DNA from: Rhodanobacter sp. FDAARGOS 1247
Lineage (GTDB): Bacteria > Pseudomonadota > Gammaproteobacteria > Xanthomonadales > Rhodanobacteraceae
DNA: 64,000 bases
NCBI RefSeq assembly: GCF_016889805.1
Contig: NZ_CP069535.1
Span: 124,001-188,000, forward strand
Direction: 5' to 3'
Numbering within the stretch: position 1 is the stretch's first letter; every line of letters begins with the position of its first letter. The position numbers and the translations under genes were made by a program. This document shows positions 42,463 to 50,395 of the stretch, piece by piece. The notes under the pieces are model-generated. The model searched no databases. It was given only the letters and a program-made list of their open reading frames with translations, and had not been told where the DNA came from.

Positions 42463-44496
42463 ATGTATCAGGTGGAGCCCGGCAAGGCGCGCACCACCAA
42501 CTTCATTTACCTGGGCCGGAAACTGGTGGCCGATAACGAGACGCTTCTGCTGGTGGCGCCCGGTGCGGTCAGCTTCGACCCCGCGCCGAACAACGGCAGC
42601 TATACGGTCAGTTGGGGCGTCGTACCCGCCGCCACCAGCTATCTCTTGCAGGAGAGCGCCAACGGCGGCGCATGGACCACGGTCTACAGCGGCAGCGCGG
42701 CCAGCAAGGCGCTGAGCGGCAGGGAAGGTGGCAGCTACGTCTATCGGGTGGAAGGGTGCGTGGGCACCACCTGCGGCGGCTGGACCACGTCGGCCACGCT
42801 GGGCGTGCGCCCGGCACTGCCGACGGTCAGCGTGCCCAGCGGCACGATCAACGGCAGCTACACGGTGAGCTGGACGGCACCGGCCAGCGCGACCGGCTAC
42901 GACGTGCAGGAGCGCCTCAACGGCGGCAGCTGGACGACGATCGCCAGCAACACGGCCGCCACGTCGATCAGCCGTCCGGGCACCACCAGCGGCAGCTACA
43001 CCTACCAGGTGTCGGCGAAGAACACCTCCGGTAGTCGCGGTTGGGCGGCCTCCAGTGCCGTGACGGTGGACACCACCTACGGCGTGGTGCCGGATGTGCC
43101 GGTCAGCTTGACGGTGCCGGCGACCAGCGCCACCGGCAGCGTCACGATCAGTTGGAGTGCGGCCAGCCTCGCCACGACCTACGTGCTGCAGCAGAGCGGC
43201 AACGGCGGTACGACGTGGAGTGCGGCCTACAACGGCAGCGGCACCAGCACGGCGATCGCCGGGCTGGTCGACGGCAGCTATGTCTATCAGGTACAAGCCT
43301 GCAACACCTATGGCTGCAGTGCCTGGCAGGCCGGCAGTGCGACGCTGGTGGTGACCCATCCGCCAGTGTCGGCCCCCAGCCTGACGGCACCGGCCAGCAG
43401 TGCCAGCGGCAGCTATACGGTGAGCTGGAGCGGCGTGCCCGGGCCGGTCAGCTACACCTTGCAGGAACAGGTCAACGGCGGCAGCTGGGCCACGATCCAG
43501 AACAATGGCACGACCAGCAAGGCGATCAGTGGCAAGGGCAACGGCAGCTACGGTTATCGGGTGCAGGCATGCAACGTGAGTGGCTGCGGGCCGTGGAGCG
43601 CCACCGACACCACCACCGTGCTGCTGCCACCCGCGGCGCCATCGAGCATCACCGTGCCGGCGACCAGCAGTGGCAGCATCGCGGTGAGCTGGGCGGCGAG
43701 CGGCACGGCGACCAGTTACACCTTGCAGCAGCGTCTGGGCAGCGGCAGCTGGGGCAGTGTCTACACGGGCGCGGCCACCGGCAGCACCCGCACGGTCACG
43801 GCCAGTGGGAGCTACACGTACCAGGTGCAGGCATGCAACGCGAGCGGTTGCAGCGCATACAAGGCCAGCAGTGCGGTGACGGTGACGATCCCGCCGGCCA
43901 CGGCGCCGAGCCTGAGCGTGCCGGCCAGCAGCAGCACGGGCAGCTACACGGTGAGCTGGGGCGGGGTGGGCGGCGCGACCAGCTACACCTTGCAGGAGCA
44001 GGTCAGTGGCGCTAGCTGGGCGACGATCCAGAGCAGCAGCGCGACCAGCAAGGCGCTCAGCGGCAAGGGCAATGGCACGTACGGTTACCGGGTGCAGGCA
44101 TGCAATGCCGGTGGCTGCGGGGCGTGGAGCGGTACCGGCAGCATTGCGGTCACCCTGATTCCGGCTACGCCGGGCGCGCCCAGCCTCAGTATCAGCGGGC
44201 CATCCTACAAGCCGGTGGTGAATGTAAGTTGGACAGCCGTGACGGGGGCCACCAGCTACCAGCTGGAAGAGACGCATCCGCAGGATGGCGTGATCGTCAT
44301 CAACAACGGCTCGGCCACGTCGTGGCAGGAGTTGATCTACGCCAGCGGCACGGTGACGTTCCGGGTAAAAGCATGCAGCAGTGCGGGCTGCTCGGCATTC
44401 GGCGCATACGGCAGCATCATGTTGAATTCCGGGCTGGATATGCCGCTGACGGAGCCAGAGGACACGCCCACTGACGACCAGGAGCCGACGCCATGA
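42463..44496 (+). CDS. Rhs fragment fused to seven fibronectin-III-like repeats (5'-truncated)
   Basis: About 677 residues from the ATG at 42463. The first 26 residues (YQVEPGKARTTNFIYLGRKL then VADNE) match the YD/Rhs segment TNYIYLNGKLIAR of rhs1. The rest is seven repeats of about 90 residues, each with 'PSLTVPASS.SGSYTVSW ... TSYTLQEQVNGGSW ... GSYGYRVQACN.SGCG', i.e. fibronectin type III-like. There is no signal peptide, and Rhs homology stops at 42463, 20 bases past the right end of the transposase unit. The N-terminal part of a longer Rhs protein was therefore probably lost. The TGA overlaps the next start as ATGA. Confidence 0.7.
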   Translation: MYQVEPGKARTTNFIYLGRKLVADNETLLLVAPGAVSFDPAPNNGSYTVSWGVVPAATSYLLQESANGGAWTTVYSGSAASKALSGREGGSYVYRVEGCVGTTCGGWTTSATLGVRPALPTVSVPSGTINGSYTVSWTAPASATGYDVQERLNGGSWTTIASNTAATSISRPGTTSGSYTYQVSAKNTSGSRGWAASSAVTVDTTYGVVPDVPVSLTVPATSATGSVTISWSAASLATTYVLQQSGNGGTTWSAAYNGSGTSTAIAGLVDGSYVYQVQACNTYGCSAWQAGSATLVVTHPPVSAPSLTAPASSASGSYTVSWSGVPGPVSYTLQEQVNGGSWATIQNNGTTSKAISGKGNGSYGYRVQACNVSGCGPWSATDTTTVLLPPAAPSSITVPATSSGSIAVSWAASGTATSYTLQQRLGSGSWGSVYTGAATGSTRTVTASGSYTYQVQACNASGCSAYKASSAVTVTIPPATAPSLSVPASSSTGSYTVSWGGVGGATSYTLQEQVSGASWATIQSSSATSKALSGKGNGTYGYRVQACNAGGCGAWSGTGSIAVTLIPATPGAPSLSISGPSYKPVVNVSWTAVTGATSYQLEETHPQDGVIVINNGSATSWQELIYASGTVTFRVKACSSAGCSAFGAYGSIMLNSGLDMPLTEPEDTPTDDQEPTP

Positions 44497-45482
44497 TCCG
44501 GTACGCGCAATGCTTGATGTGGCTGGTGGTCTTGCTGGCAACCCCGCTGGTACACGCCGGCACGCACCATCATTACTACACCGATCCTCAGGGCACGGTG
44601 CTGGCGAAGACCGACGCGCAAGGCAACATCATCGCCACCTACGAGTACACGCCGTACGGGGTGCCGGTGACGAGCATGGGGGCGGCACCGGATGGGGTGG
44701 GGTATACCGGGCACGTGAACGATCCGGAAACGGGGCTCGTTTACATGCAGGCGCGGTATTACGATCCGATGGGACGAATGCTTAGCGTGGATCCGGTGGG
44801 GCCAACGCCGGGGGATGTGTTTGGGTTTAATCCGTATGCTTATGCCAACAACAATCCGATCGTTAATGACGATCCGACTGGGCGGTGCACGAGGTCGTTT
44901 ATGGGTGGCGGTGATGGCGATTGTTTAGATAGCGGCTCCATTGCCGGGCGTGAACACGCAACTTTTGCGAAATCTAGAGAGGCAGATGGGCATGTCAACC
45001 AGGCGCAACAACAGACAGGTCGGCAGCCCGATGGTTCCTACATTGCTCCAACAGGTCCTGGCTCAGAGATATACAACAGGACACACGGTGGAACCAATGG
45101 CCAAGTTCTTCATCTGCCGAATGACACGGAAGGCCAATGCGTGACGGCATGCAAGCATTTCTCGGGTATCACGGCCCCTACAAAGGTTTGGAAGAAAGGA
45201 GCGGCTGTATCGGGTAACAGTTCCCTCCCAATCGGCACGGCGATTGCTACCTTCGGGAGTAATGGCAAGTACCCCACAAACGGGGATCAAAACTCGGGAA
45301 TTTACATGGGGCAAGGAAGTAAGCCGGGGAGCATTCTGATTTTGGATCAATGGCCAGCCTACGGACCACCAACGAATACTCCGGCCCATCCCCCATCGAT
45401 AAGGGAAATGCCCTTCAACTCCGACTATGGGCACTCCATGGCAAACAGTGCGTCGGCTTATCACGTCATTATCGTTCCCTGA
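44493..45482 (+). CDS. Secreted mini-Rhs core with C-terminal NlpC/P60-like (BPSL0067-type) toxin
   Basis: 329 residues. A signal peptide (MIRYAQCLMWLVVLLATPLV, cleaved near 22) leads directly into an Rhs core, about 25-130 (HYYTDPQGTVLAKTDAQGNI, GYTGHVNDPETGLVYMQARY, DPVGPTPGDVFGFNPYAY). After NDDPTGR the variable tip begins. It contains GQCVTACKHFSGITAPTKVW (Cys about 216), GTAIATFGSNGKY, GIYMGQ and ILILDQWP, the pattern I know from the BPSL0067 family of NlpC/P60-like amidases, which attack peptidoglycan. The usual His before AIY seems replaced by Asn/Ser here. The protein begins where the Rhs part of the upstream protein stops, so the two look like halves of one Rhs core. Confidence 0.75.
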   Translation: MIRYAQCLMWLVVLLATPLVHAGTHHHYYTDPQGTVLAKTDAQGNIIATYEYTPYGVPVTSMGAAPDGVGYTGHVNDPETGLVYMQARYYDPMGRMLSVDPVGPTPGDVFGFNPYAYANNNPIVNDDPTGRCTRSFMGGGDGDCLDSGSIAGREHATFAKSREADGHVNQAQQQTGRQPDGSYIAPTGPGSEIYNRTHGGTNGQVLHLPNDTEGQCVTACKHFSGITAPTKVWKKGAAVSGNSSLPIGTAIATFGSNGKYPTNGDQNSGIYMGQGSKPGSILILDQWPAYGPPTNTPAHPPSIREMPFNSDYGHSMANSASAYHVIIVP

Positions 45483-45490
45483 GGTGAGAC

Positions 45491-46093
45491 ATGAAGGGTT
45501 ATTCTTGCATCTCTTTTATGCTGTTGCTTAGCACGTTGGCGCGAAGTCAGGGTGCGCCGCAAAGCAAGCCGCCTTCCTTGCCTAATCAGCCTGAGATAGC
45601 AGTTGGCGCCCTCTATAAACAGGTGGTGATTCGGCGCACCCTCGGCATTCCATCCGGTGCGGACATGCGTGCTTTTACGCCATACTTAAGCAGGGAGTTG
45701 CGTCACCGATTTGATCTCAACAATGCATGCCTCGTTGACTGGCGTAAGCAAAATCCAGGCCCTAATTTGAAGCCGCCGGTTGGACTGATCGAGAACGGAA
45801 TATTCTCGGGTGCCAATGAGGAAGCTGAGCCGCAGACTTTTCATATCGAAAGAACCGAGCCGGGGAAACGCTTCTCTCGCGTGTACGTGCGGCTTACCGT
45901 CGGCAATCCTCCAAACAAGCCACTGGTGTGGTACGTGGCAGCGGTGGTGGTTCACGAAAACGGTCGCCCTGTCGTTGACGATGTTCTTTACCTAAAAGAC
46001 GAGAATGGCGAGGTCGAATCACGTCTGTCGACAGACCTCTCTTCAGGATGCAACGGTTCTCGCTGGGTAGGAAAAAAAGGAGCCGGAGGCTGA
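45491..46093 (+). CDS. Probable periplasmic immunity protein
   Basis: 200 residues, start 45491, 8 bases after the toxin stop with GAGGTGAG upstream. A signal peptide is present (MKGYSCISFMLLLSTLARSQ), so the protein is exported, matching a toxin that acts on the cell wall. The body (YKQVVIRRTLGIPSGADMRA, FTPYLSRELRHRFD, PLVWYVAAVVVHENGRPVVD) resembles DUF3828-like lysozyme-inhibitor-type proteins; this is a weak similarity from memory. The stop codon lies inside the shared junction repeat. Confidence 0.65.
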   Translation: MKGYSCISFMLLLSTLARSQGAPQSKPPSLPNQPEIAVGALYKQVVIRRTLGIPSGADMRAFTPYLSRELRHRFDLNNACLVDWRKQNPGPNLKPPVGLIENGIFSGANEEAEPQTFHIERTEPGKRFSRVYVRLTVGNPPNKPLVWYVAAVVVHENGRPVVDDVLYLKDENGEVESRLSTDLSSGCNGSRWVGKKGAGG

Positions 46094-46130
46094 GGTTTCC
46101 CCACGTTTTCAAAAAAGGCAAAAGGGGTCA
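46090..46130. repeat. Cassette 3' junction repeat, copy 2
   Basis: CTGAGGTTTCCCCACG at 46090-46105 overlaps the stop of the second immunity gene, and GGCAAAAGGGGTCA lies at 46117-46130. Both are identical to the copy at 41554-41612. Confidence 0.7.
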
Positions 46131-46521
46131 CCATTTCGCCGCCCAGGTCAATAGGCACGCAAAAACCCGTCTCCGTCCTGCGTCGGAGATGGTGATGTCC
46201 CGTCTTGCCGCTGACCACCAGCCGCTGTGTTTCATGCGGCGCGAAGATCGCGCCAGTCACCGTTCTGGTTAGAGCCGTGTCAGCGGCCCTTGCTGCTTGC
46301 CAAACACTCATCGGTCATCGCGGATCCCGTCCAGATGCACGTCATGCGTGGCACAGAATCACGGGCTCAAGGCCCAACCCTTGATGGCTCGGTCCGCGTG
46401 CGGTCTTGCGTACAACACGGGTGCCGACGGTCGCGACCTTTCAGAGTGACTGGCTCGAAGCCAAACCCCAGTTCCGGCCTGCGACCGCCAGCGCAATCAG
46501 AATCAAAGGGGACGGAGGTAG
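46131..46521. other. Non-coding or decayed stretch between island and transposase remnant
   Basis: About 390 bases with no frame that looks coding on either strand. A minus-strand frame of 107 codons overlaps the immunity gene end and has no recognisable motif. Near the right edge AAAGGGGACGGAGGTA (46505-46520) resembles the AAAAGGGGTCA end of the RAYT unit and probably marks the end of the remnant at 46522. Confidence 0.4.
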
Positions 46522-46764
46522 TTAAGCCTCGCTTGTTGATCCTGGCCGCCTGCGTGGACGGCAGACAGCGGGCCGCCCGAGGGTCATCTCCACCATGCGC
46601 TGAAACCGCTCATCGCCCAGTGCACGCCCCTGACTCACGTGTTGCGGGATACGCGTAAGGTCATCTCCCCTCATGCCTTCCCGCAACCACGTTCGATAGT
46701 CTTCCCCCCGCTCTTCGGAGCTGCAGCCCGCGCCAGGCAGGGCGCGCAGCGCAACCAGCGTCAT
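46522..46764 (-). pseudogene. Remnant of a second RAYT transposase
   Basis: The minus strand encodes only the C-terminal tail of a RAYT: RGEDYRTWLREGMRGDDLTR, QHVSQGRALGDERFQRMVEM and TLGRPAVCRPRRRPGSTSEA. The catalytic HUH and Tyr regions are missing. It is a different lineage from the intact transposase at 41710, because its tail differs. Confidence 0.65.
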
Positions 46765-46992
46765 GGGATTTGCCCGAGATGCGCGTGAACGCCTGACCAG
46801 CTATAGCCTTGCGCGCCTGCGGTGATGGCGGCACAAACAGGATCCAGTCCGATGGTTGTAGGCTGATGCGGTTTGCCGGCGATGGTGCCGGTCATTGGCG
46901 GGCAGGGGCATTCAATTGCCCCGTCTTCTGGATGGGAGTCGGGTTGTCATGGTCGTGAAGGTTTGGTGCGGAATGTGTGCGAGCGCCGCAGG

Positions 46993-47012
46993 GCATGTCT
47001 CATGAGACATGC
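46993..47012. promoter_or_regulatory. Perfect 20-bp palindrome at the start of the TPR-sulfotransferase gene
   Basis: GCATGTCTCATGAGACATGC is fully self-complementary and contains the start codon (47002-47004). It may be an operator for a dimeric regulator, or an mRNA hairpin that hides the start. Confidence 0.5.
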
Positions 47013-48618
47013 GGACAACGAAAAGGGCGCACATGAACGGCCGTCGTCCTCCACCTTGAATGTCGGCGAGCAGTTGCGCGAGGTGGATCGACTGGCCCAG
47101 CTGGGCGAACTTGCGGAAGCGTCGCGATTGGTCGACGGGCTGCTGGCGGGACAGCCAGGGCGAGCGGAGCTTCTTCAGCGCAAGGCCAGGTACAGCATCC
47201 AGCAGGGAAGGCCGAAAGAGGCGATTCCCGCTTTGCGTTCGCTGTTGCTGCAATTCCCGGCTGTTGCGGCCCTGCATAACAGTCTGGGGGCGGCTTATGC
47301 CGGATGCTCGGATCACCGGGAGGCGATCGGCTGTTTCGACCGTGCGTGTGCGCTCGCACCGCAACGCTCGGACTACTGGTACAACCTGGCACGTGCGCAT
47401 GACGCCGTGGGAGATGCGGAGGCGGTGAAGAAGGCCTGCGACCAGGCCATCGCGCTCGTGCCGGATCCGGAGACCTGCACTCTTCGTGGCAACAACCTGC
47501 GCATCCTGGGTCAGCTGGATGCCGCCGAGGCCGACTTCAGGGCGGCCCTGCAGCTTCGCCCCGGCCTGCTCGCCGCCTGGGTCGGACTGCTCGGCTTGAA
47601 GTCGGTGCGCCTGGATGACGCGGAACTCGAGCTTCTCGGCGAGCTGTATCGTCAATCCGCCCCGGGCACTGCGGAGCACGCGGGCTGGGGCTTCATTTAT
47701 GGTCAGGCGCTGGAGGCCGCGAAACGTTACCCCGAGGCATTTCCGATCCTGGTCGAAGCGAATGCCTCGAAAGCGGCCCTGGTGCGCTGGCAGCCCGCCG
47801 AGCTGTCGACGTTTGTCGACGCTGCGGTGGCAGGCTTCTCCGGGGCCATCGGGCAGGCGTCGGATGCCTCGCTGGGACGGGAAGTCATCTTCGTGGTGGG
47901 CATGGCGCGGTCCGGCTCGACTCTCACCGAACAGATTCTCGGCGCGCATCCGCAGGTCGAAGGCGCCGGCGAGCTGCTGGATGTCCATGCCGTGCTGGCG
48001 GGCGAATCGGAGCGGCGGGGGGAGGCCATGCCGGGGTGGGCGGCCAAGGCCACCGGGGACGACTGGGCCCGCCTGGGACGGGAATATCTCGCGAGAACCG
48101 CCGCATGGCGCCGGTCGAAACCGGTGTTCACCGACAAGCAACTGGACAACTGGCGCTACGTGGGGGCCATCCGCGCGATGCTGCCTTCGGCAAGGTTCGT
48201 CTATTGTCGCCGAGATCCCGTCGAGACCTGCTGGAGCTGCTTCAAGCACTCCTTTCTTGGAAGCGATGCGGCGTATACCTACGACCTTCGCCATCTGGCA
48301 GCCTACAGTGCCGACATGTCGAGATTGATGCGCTTCTGGGAACAGCAGCATGCCGGGTCGATCCACGAGCAGGTGCATGAAACCTTCCTGGCCGATTCGG
48401 AGGCCGGGATCCGCGCATTGCTCGATCATTGCCGGCTGCCGTTCGATGCCGCGTGCCTGAGCTTTGACCGCTCCACGCGCGCCGTGCGCACGGCGAGCGC
48501 AGGCCAGGTGCGCCGGCCGCTCAGTGCCGCGACGAAGGTCTCCGCGTGTTACGGCCCGTTGCTCGATCCGTTGCGCACCGCGCTGCGCGACAGCGGCGTG
48601 GCATTTGCGGACGCCTGA
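47002..48618 (+). CDS. TPR-repeat sulfotransferase
   Basis: 538 residues from the ATG at 47002; the frame is open further upstream but without coding character. Residues about 25-260 are TPR repeats (ALHNSLGAAYAGCSDHREAI, YWYNLARAHDAVGDAEAVKK, AAEADFRAALQLRPGLLAAW). Residues about 295-530 are a PAPS-dependent sulfotransferase domain with the phosphosulfate loop GMARSGSTLTEQIL (about 300-313) and the 3'-phosphate site CRRDPVETCWSCFKH. It has the same architecture and length as the protein at 24898-26514 but is clearly diverged. It is cytoplasmic, with an unknown acceptor. Confidence 0.85.
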   Translation: MRHADNEKGAHERPSSSTLNVGEQLREVDRLAQLGELAEASRLVDGLLAGQPGRAELLQRKARYSIQQGRPKEAIPALRSLLLQFPAVAALHNSLGAAYAGCSDHREAIGCFDRACALAPQRSDYWYNLARAHDAVGDAEAVKKACDQAIALVPDPETCTLRGNNLRILGQLDAAEADFRAALQLRPGLLAAWVGLLGLKSVRLDDAELELLGELYRQSAPGTAEHAGWGFIYGQALEAAKRYPEAFPILVEANASKAALVRWQPAELSTFVDAAVAGFSGAIGQASDASLGREVIFVVGMARSGSTLTEQILGAHPQVEGAGELLDVHAVLAGESERRGEAMPGWAAKATGDDWARLGREYLARTAAWRRSKPVFTDKQLDNWRYVGAIRAMLPSARFVYCRRDPVETCWSCFKHSFLGSDAAYTYDLRHLAAYSADMSRLMRFWEQQHAGSIHEQVHETFLADSEAGIRALLDHCRLPFDAACLSFDRSTRAVRTASAGQVRRPLSAATKVSACYGPLLDPLRTALRDSGVAFADA

Positions 48619-49274
48619 CGGCCAAGGCGGCCAGGGGATCGGCTTCATTTGCCTAGCATCAGGTCGCAGGTTCACGGTGGCGCTTTCCTGCACGCAGTGA
48701 CGTGGCCTGCCTCCGCAAGTTTGCCTTCTGAACGCAGCTGGCATCGTGAGCCGGCATGCAGGAAGCGCGGCCGTTCGACCTGATGCCGCCAGGCGGTGCC
48801 GTGCTCCGGCGGCCTCGACGACATCGCCTCCGCGCGCGGCGCCGTCTTCGCGCCAGATGATCCGGGCGGATCTCGTGGCGCTGGCCAAGTTGTGGGCTGC
48901 CCTGGCGTCTTCGCGCAGGAGGCCGAGGCTGGCATCGTGGTGGCCCAGCCCGGCGTGAAGAAGCGCGGTGCGGAGCCAGCGTCGAGAAAGGCCCGCAGCG
49001 TTCTGGTTGAACGACATCCGGAGATCCCCTGAAATCGCGACGCCCCGGTCATCGCCGGGGCGTCGTCGTCAGAACGCCAGGCTGAAGCGCGCGACATCAT
49101 CTGCGCATGATCGCGCTGGCCCATCTCGCAGTCGGCCGCCATGGCTGCCGGCCAGCGGAACTGGCATGGCGCGACACGAGGACTTGCGCAATTCGTGTTC
49201 AGGGTCTGGTTCCGCCACCTTGCCAGACCTGGTCCGCGTTGTAGGCTCTGCGTTCACGAGATTGGCGAGGGCAC
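48619..49274. other. Intergenic stretch with a decayed outer-membrane protein tail and hairpin
   Basis: About 650 bases without a convincing complete gene. On the minus strand the last codons before the TGA at 49069-49071 read DDVARFSLAF, a typical beta-barrel C-terminus with final Phe. Five bases further on is the strong hairpin GACGCCCCGG/CCGGGGCGTC (49039-49064). This looks like the 3' end and terminator of a deleted outer-membrane protein gene. The rest (48619-49030) shows nothing I can name. Confidence 0.35.
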
Positions 49275-49754
49275 ATGGGCCAGAGTCCCGAACTGTTGCG
49301 GCGCTTGCTGCGGGCGAAGGACCGGATGGACGGGGCGCCCCACGAGGAGTGGCCGGTGCGCCGGCTGGCGCAGGTGAGCGCGGTGTCGGCGGCGCATTTT
49401 GCGCGCTCGTTCCGGGATGCGTTCGGCATGCCGCCGCACCGCTATCTGCTCACCCGCCGCATCGAGCGCGCCACGGCACTGCTGCGTGATACCGACCTGC
49501 CGGTCACCGAGGTCGCGCTGCAGACCGGCTGGAACAGCATCGGTACCTTCGGGCGGATTTTCCGCGACATCACCGGCGAGAGCCCGGGCGAGTTCCGCGC
49601 GCGCCAGCGGGTGATGCCGCATGGGCGCGGGCATGTTCCGGAGTGCATCGTGCGCGCCGCGCATCGGCCCGATCTCAAGAGCGCAGTTTCGGAGAAGCGG
49701 CGCAGTGCGGTGACCGGTAAAAAGGCACTCCAATCCACGGAGGTTCCACCATGA
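49275..49754 (+). CDS. AraC-family regulator, DNA-binding domain only
   Basis: 159 residues. The first 100 residues contain the two AraC helix-turn-helices (VRRLAQVSAVSAAHFARSFR, FGMPPHRYLLTRRIERATAL, VTEVALQTGWNSIGTFGRIF, FRDITGESPGEFR). No sensory domain precedes them, and the C-terminal 50 residues are basic without known motif. Its stop overlaps the next start as ATGA, so it is the first gene of a coupled three-gene operon. Confidence 0.9.
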   Translation: MGQSPELLRRLLRAKDRMDGAPHEEWPVRRLAQVSAVSAAHFARSFRDAFGMPPHRYLLTRRIERATALLRDTDLPVTEVALQTGWNSIGTFGRIFRDITGESPGEFRARQRVMPHGRGHVPECIVRAAHRPDLKSAVSEKRRSAVTGKKALQSTEVPP

Positions 49755-50176
49755 CCCAAGGTGTCGATGTAGCCGGACTGTATGTCCGCGATCAGGATGA
49801 AGCGCTCGCGTTCTATGTCGGGAAGCTGGGCTTTGTCGTCCATGCCGATGCGCGCAACGGCGACTATCGCTGGCTGACCGTGCGGCATCCGGAGCAGCCC
49901 TCGTTCCAGCTTGGCCTGTTCCGGCCGGGGCCGCCGATCCACGACGCGGCAACCGCGCAGACGCTCTGCGAAATGGTGGCCAAGGGCGCGATGCCGCCGC
50001 TGGTGCTGGTGGTGGACGACTGCCGGGCGGCCTCCGAGCGGCTGCAGGCGCTCGGCGTGGAATTCACCCAGGAGCCGATCAGCCGCTATGGCACCGTCGA
50101 TGCGGGCTTTCGCGACCCCTCGGGCAATGGCTGGAAGATGATCGAGGCGAAGGCGTCTGCGCAGGGGGCGTCGTGA
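49751..50176 (+). CDS. VOC-family (glyoxalase/bleomycin-resistance-like) protein
   Basis: 141 residues with the vicinal-oxygen-chelate fold: VAGLYVRDQDEALAFYVGKL at the start, VLVVDDCRAASERLQALGV in the middle and GTVDAGFRDPSGNGWKMIEA at the end. Members include dioxygenases, lyases and drug-binding proteins; the substrate cannot be inferred. It overlaps the AraC gene (ATGA) and the next small gene (GTGA). Confidence 0.88.
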   Translation: MTQGVDVAGLYVRDQDEALAFYVGKLGFVVHADARNGDYRWLTVRHPEQPSFQLGLFRPGPPIHDAATAQTLCEMVAKGAMPPLVLVVDDCRAASERLQALGVEFTQEPISRYGTVDAGFRDPSGNGWKMIEAKASAQGAS

Positions 50177-50388
50177 GCGCGAGCCAGTGGATCCGCCAGA
50201 GCCACCGCTGGCTGTCGATCGTGTTCACGCTGACCGTGATCGCGAACTTCGCATGGCGCTGGACGAGCCCGCACGAACCGCCGGCGTGGCTGACCTACTC
50301 GCCGCTGCCACCGCTGTTCCTGCAGTTGTTCAGCGGCCTGTACCTGTTCGCGCTGCCCTACACCGCGAGAGGGCGCAGCAAGGCCTGA
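50173..50388 (+). CDS. Small two-helix membrane protein
   Basis: 71 residues from a GTG at 50173 that overlaps the VOC stop. Two hydrophobic segments, about 13-30 (LSIVFTLTVIANFAW) and 45-62 (PLFLQLFSGLYLFALPY), indicate an inner-membrane protein. The family is unknown to me. The coupling suggests joint expression with the AraC and VOC genes. Confidence 0.75.
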   Translation: MSASQWIRQSHRWLSIVFTLTVIANFAWRWTSPHEPPAWLTYSPLPPLFLQLFSGLYLFALPYTARGRSKA

Positions 50389-50395
50389 GGTCCGC

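Noticed and set aside
42463..44496. Regularly spaced DNA repeats that could suggest a CRISPR array
   Set aside because: The period is about 270 bases, in frame with about 90-residue protein repeats; no short direct repeats or spacers exist.
42127..44541. An 804-codon minus-strand frame opposite the fibronectin repeats
   Set aside because: Its repeat-like content only mirrors the fibronectin repeats on the plus strand.
45988..46311. A 107-codon minus-strand frame at the end of the Rhs island
   Set aside because: It overlaps the immunity gene, has no ribosome site and matches nothing I know; kept only as part of a decayed stretch.
48672..49142. Minus-strand frames between the sulfotransferase and AraC genes
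   Set aside because: No conserved motif and irregular composition; only the last codons before 49069 look like a former protein.
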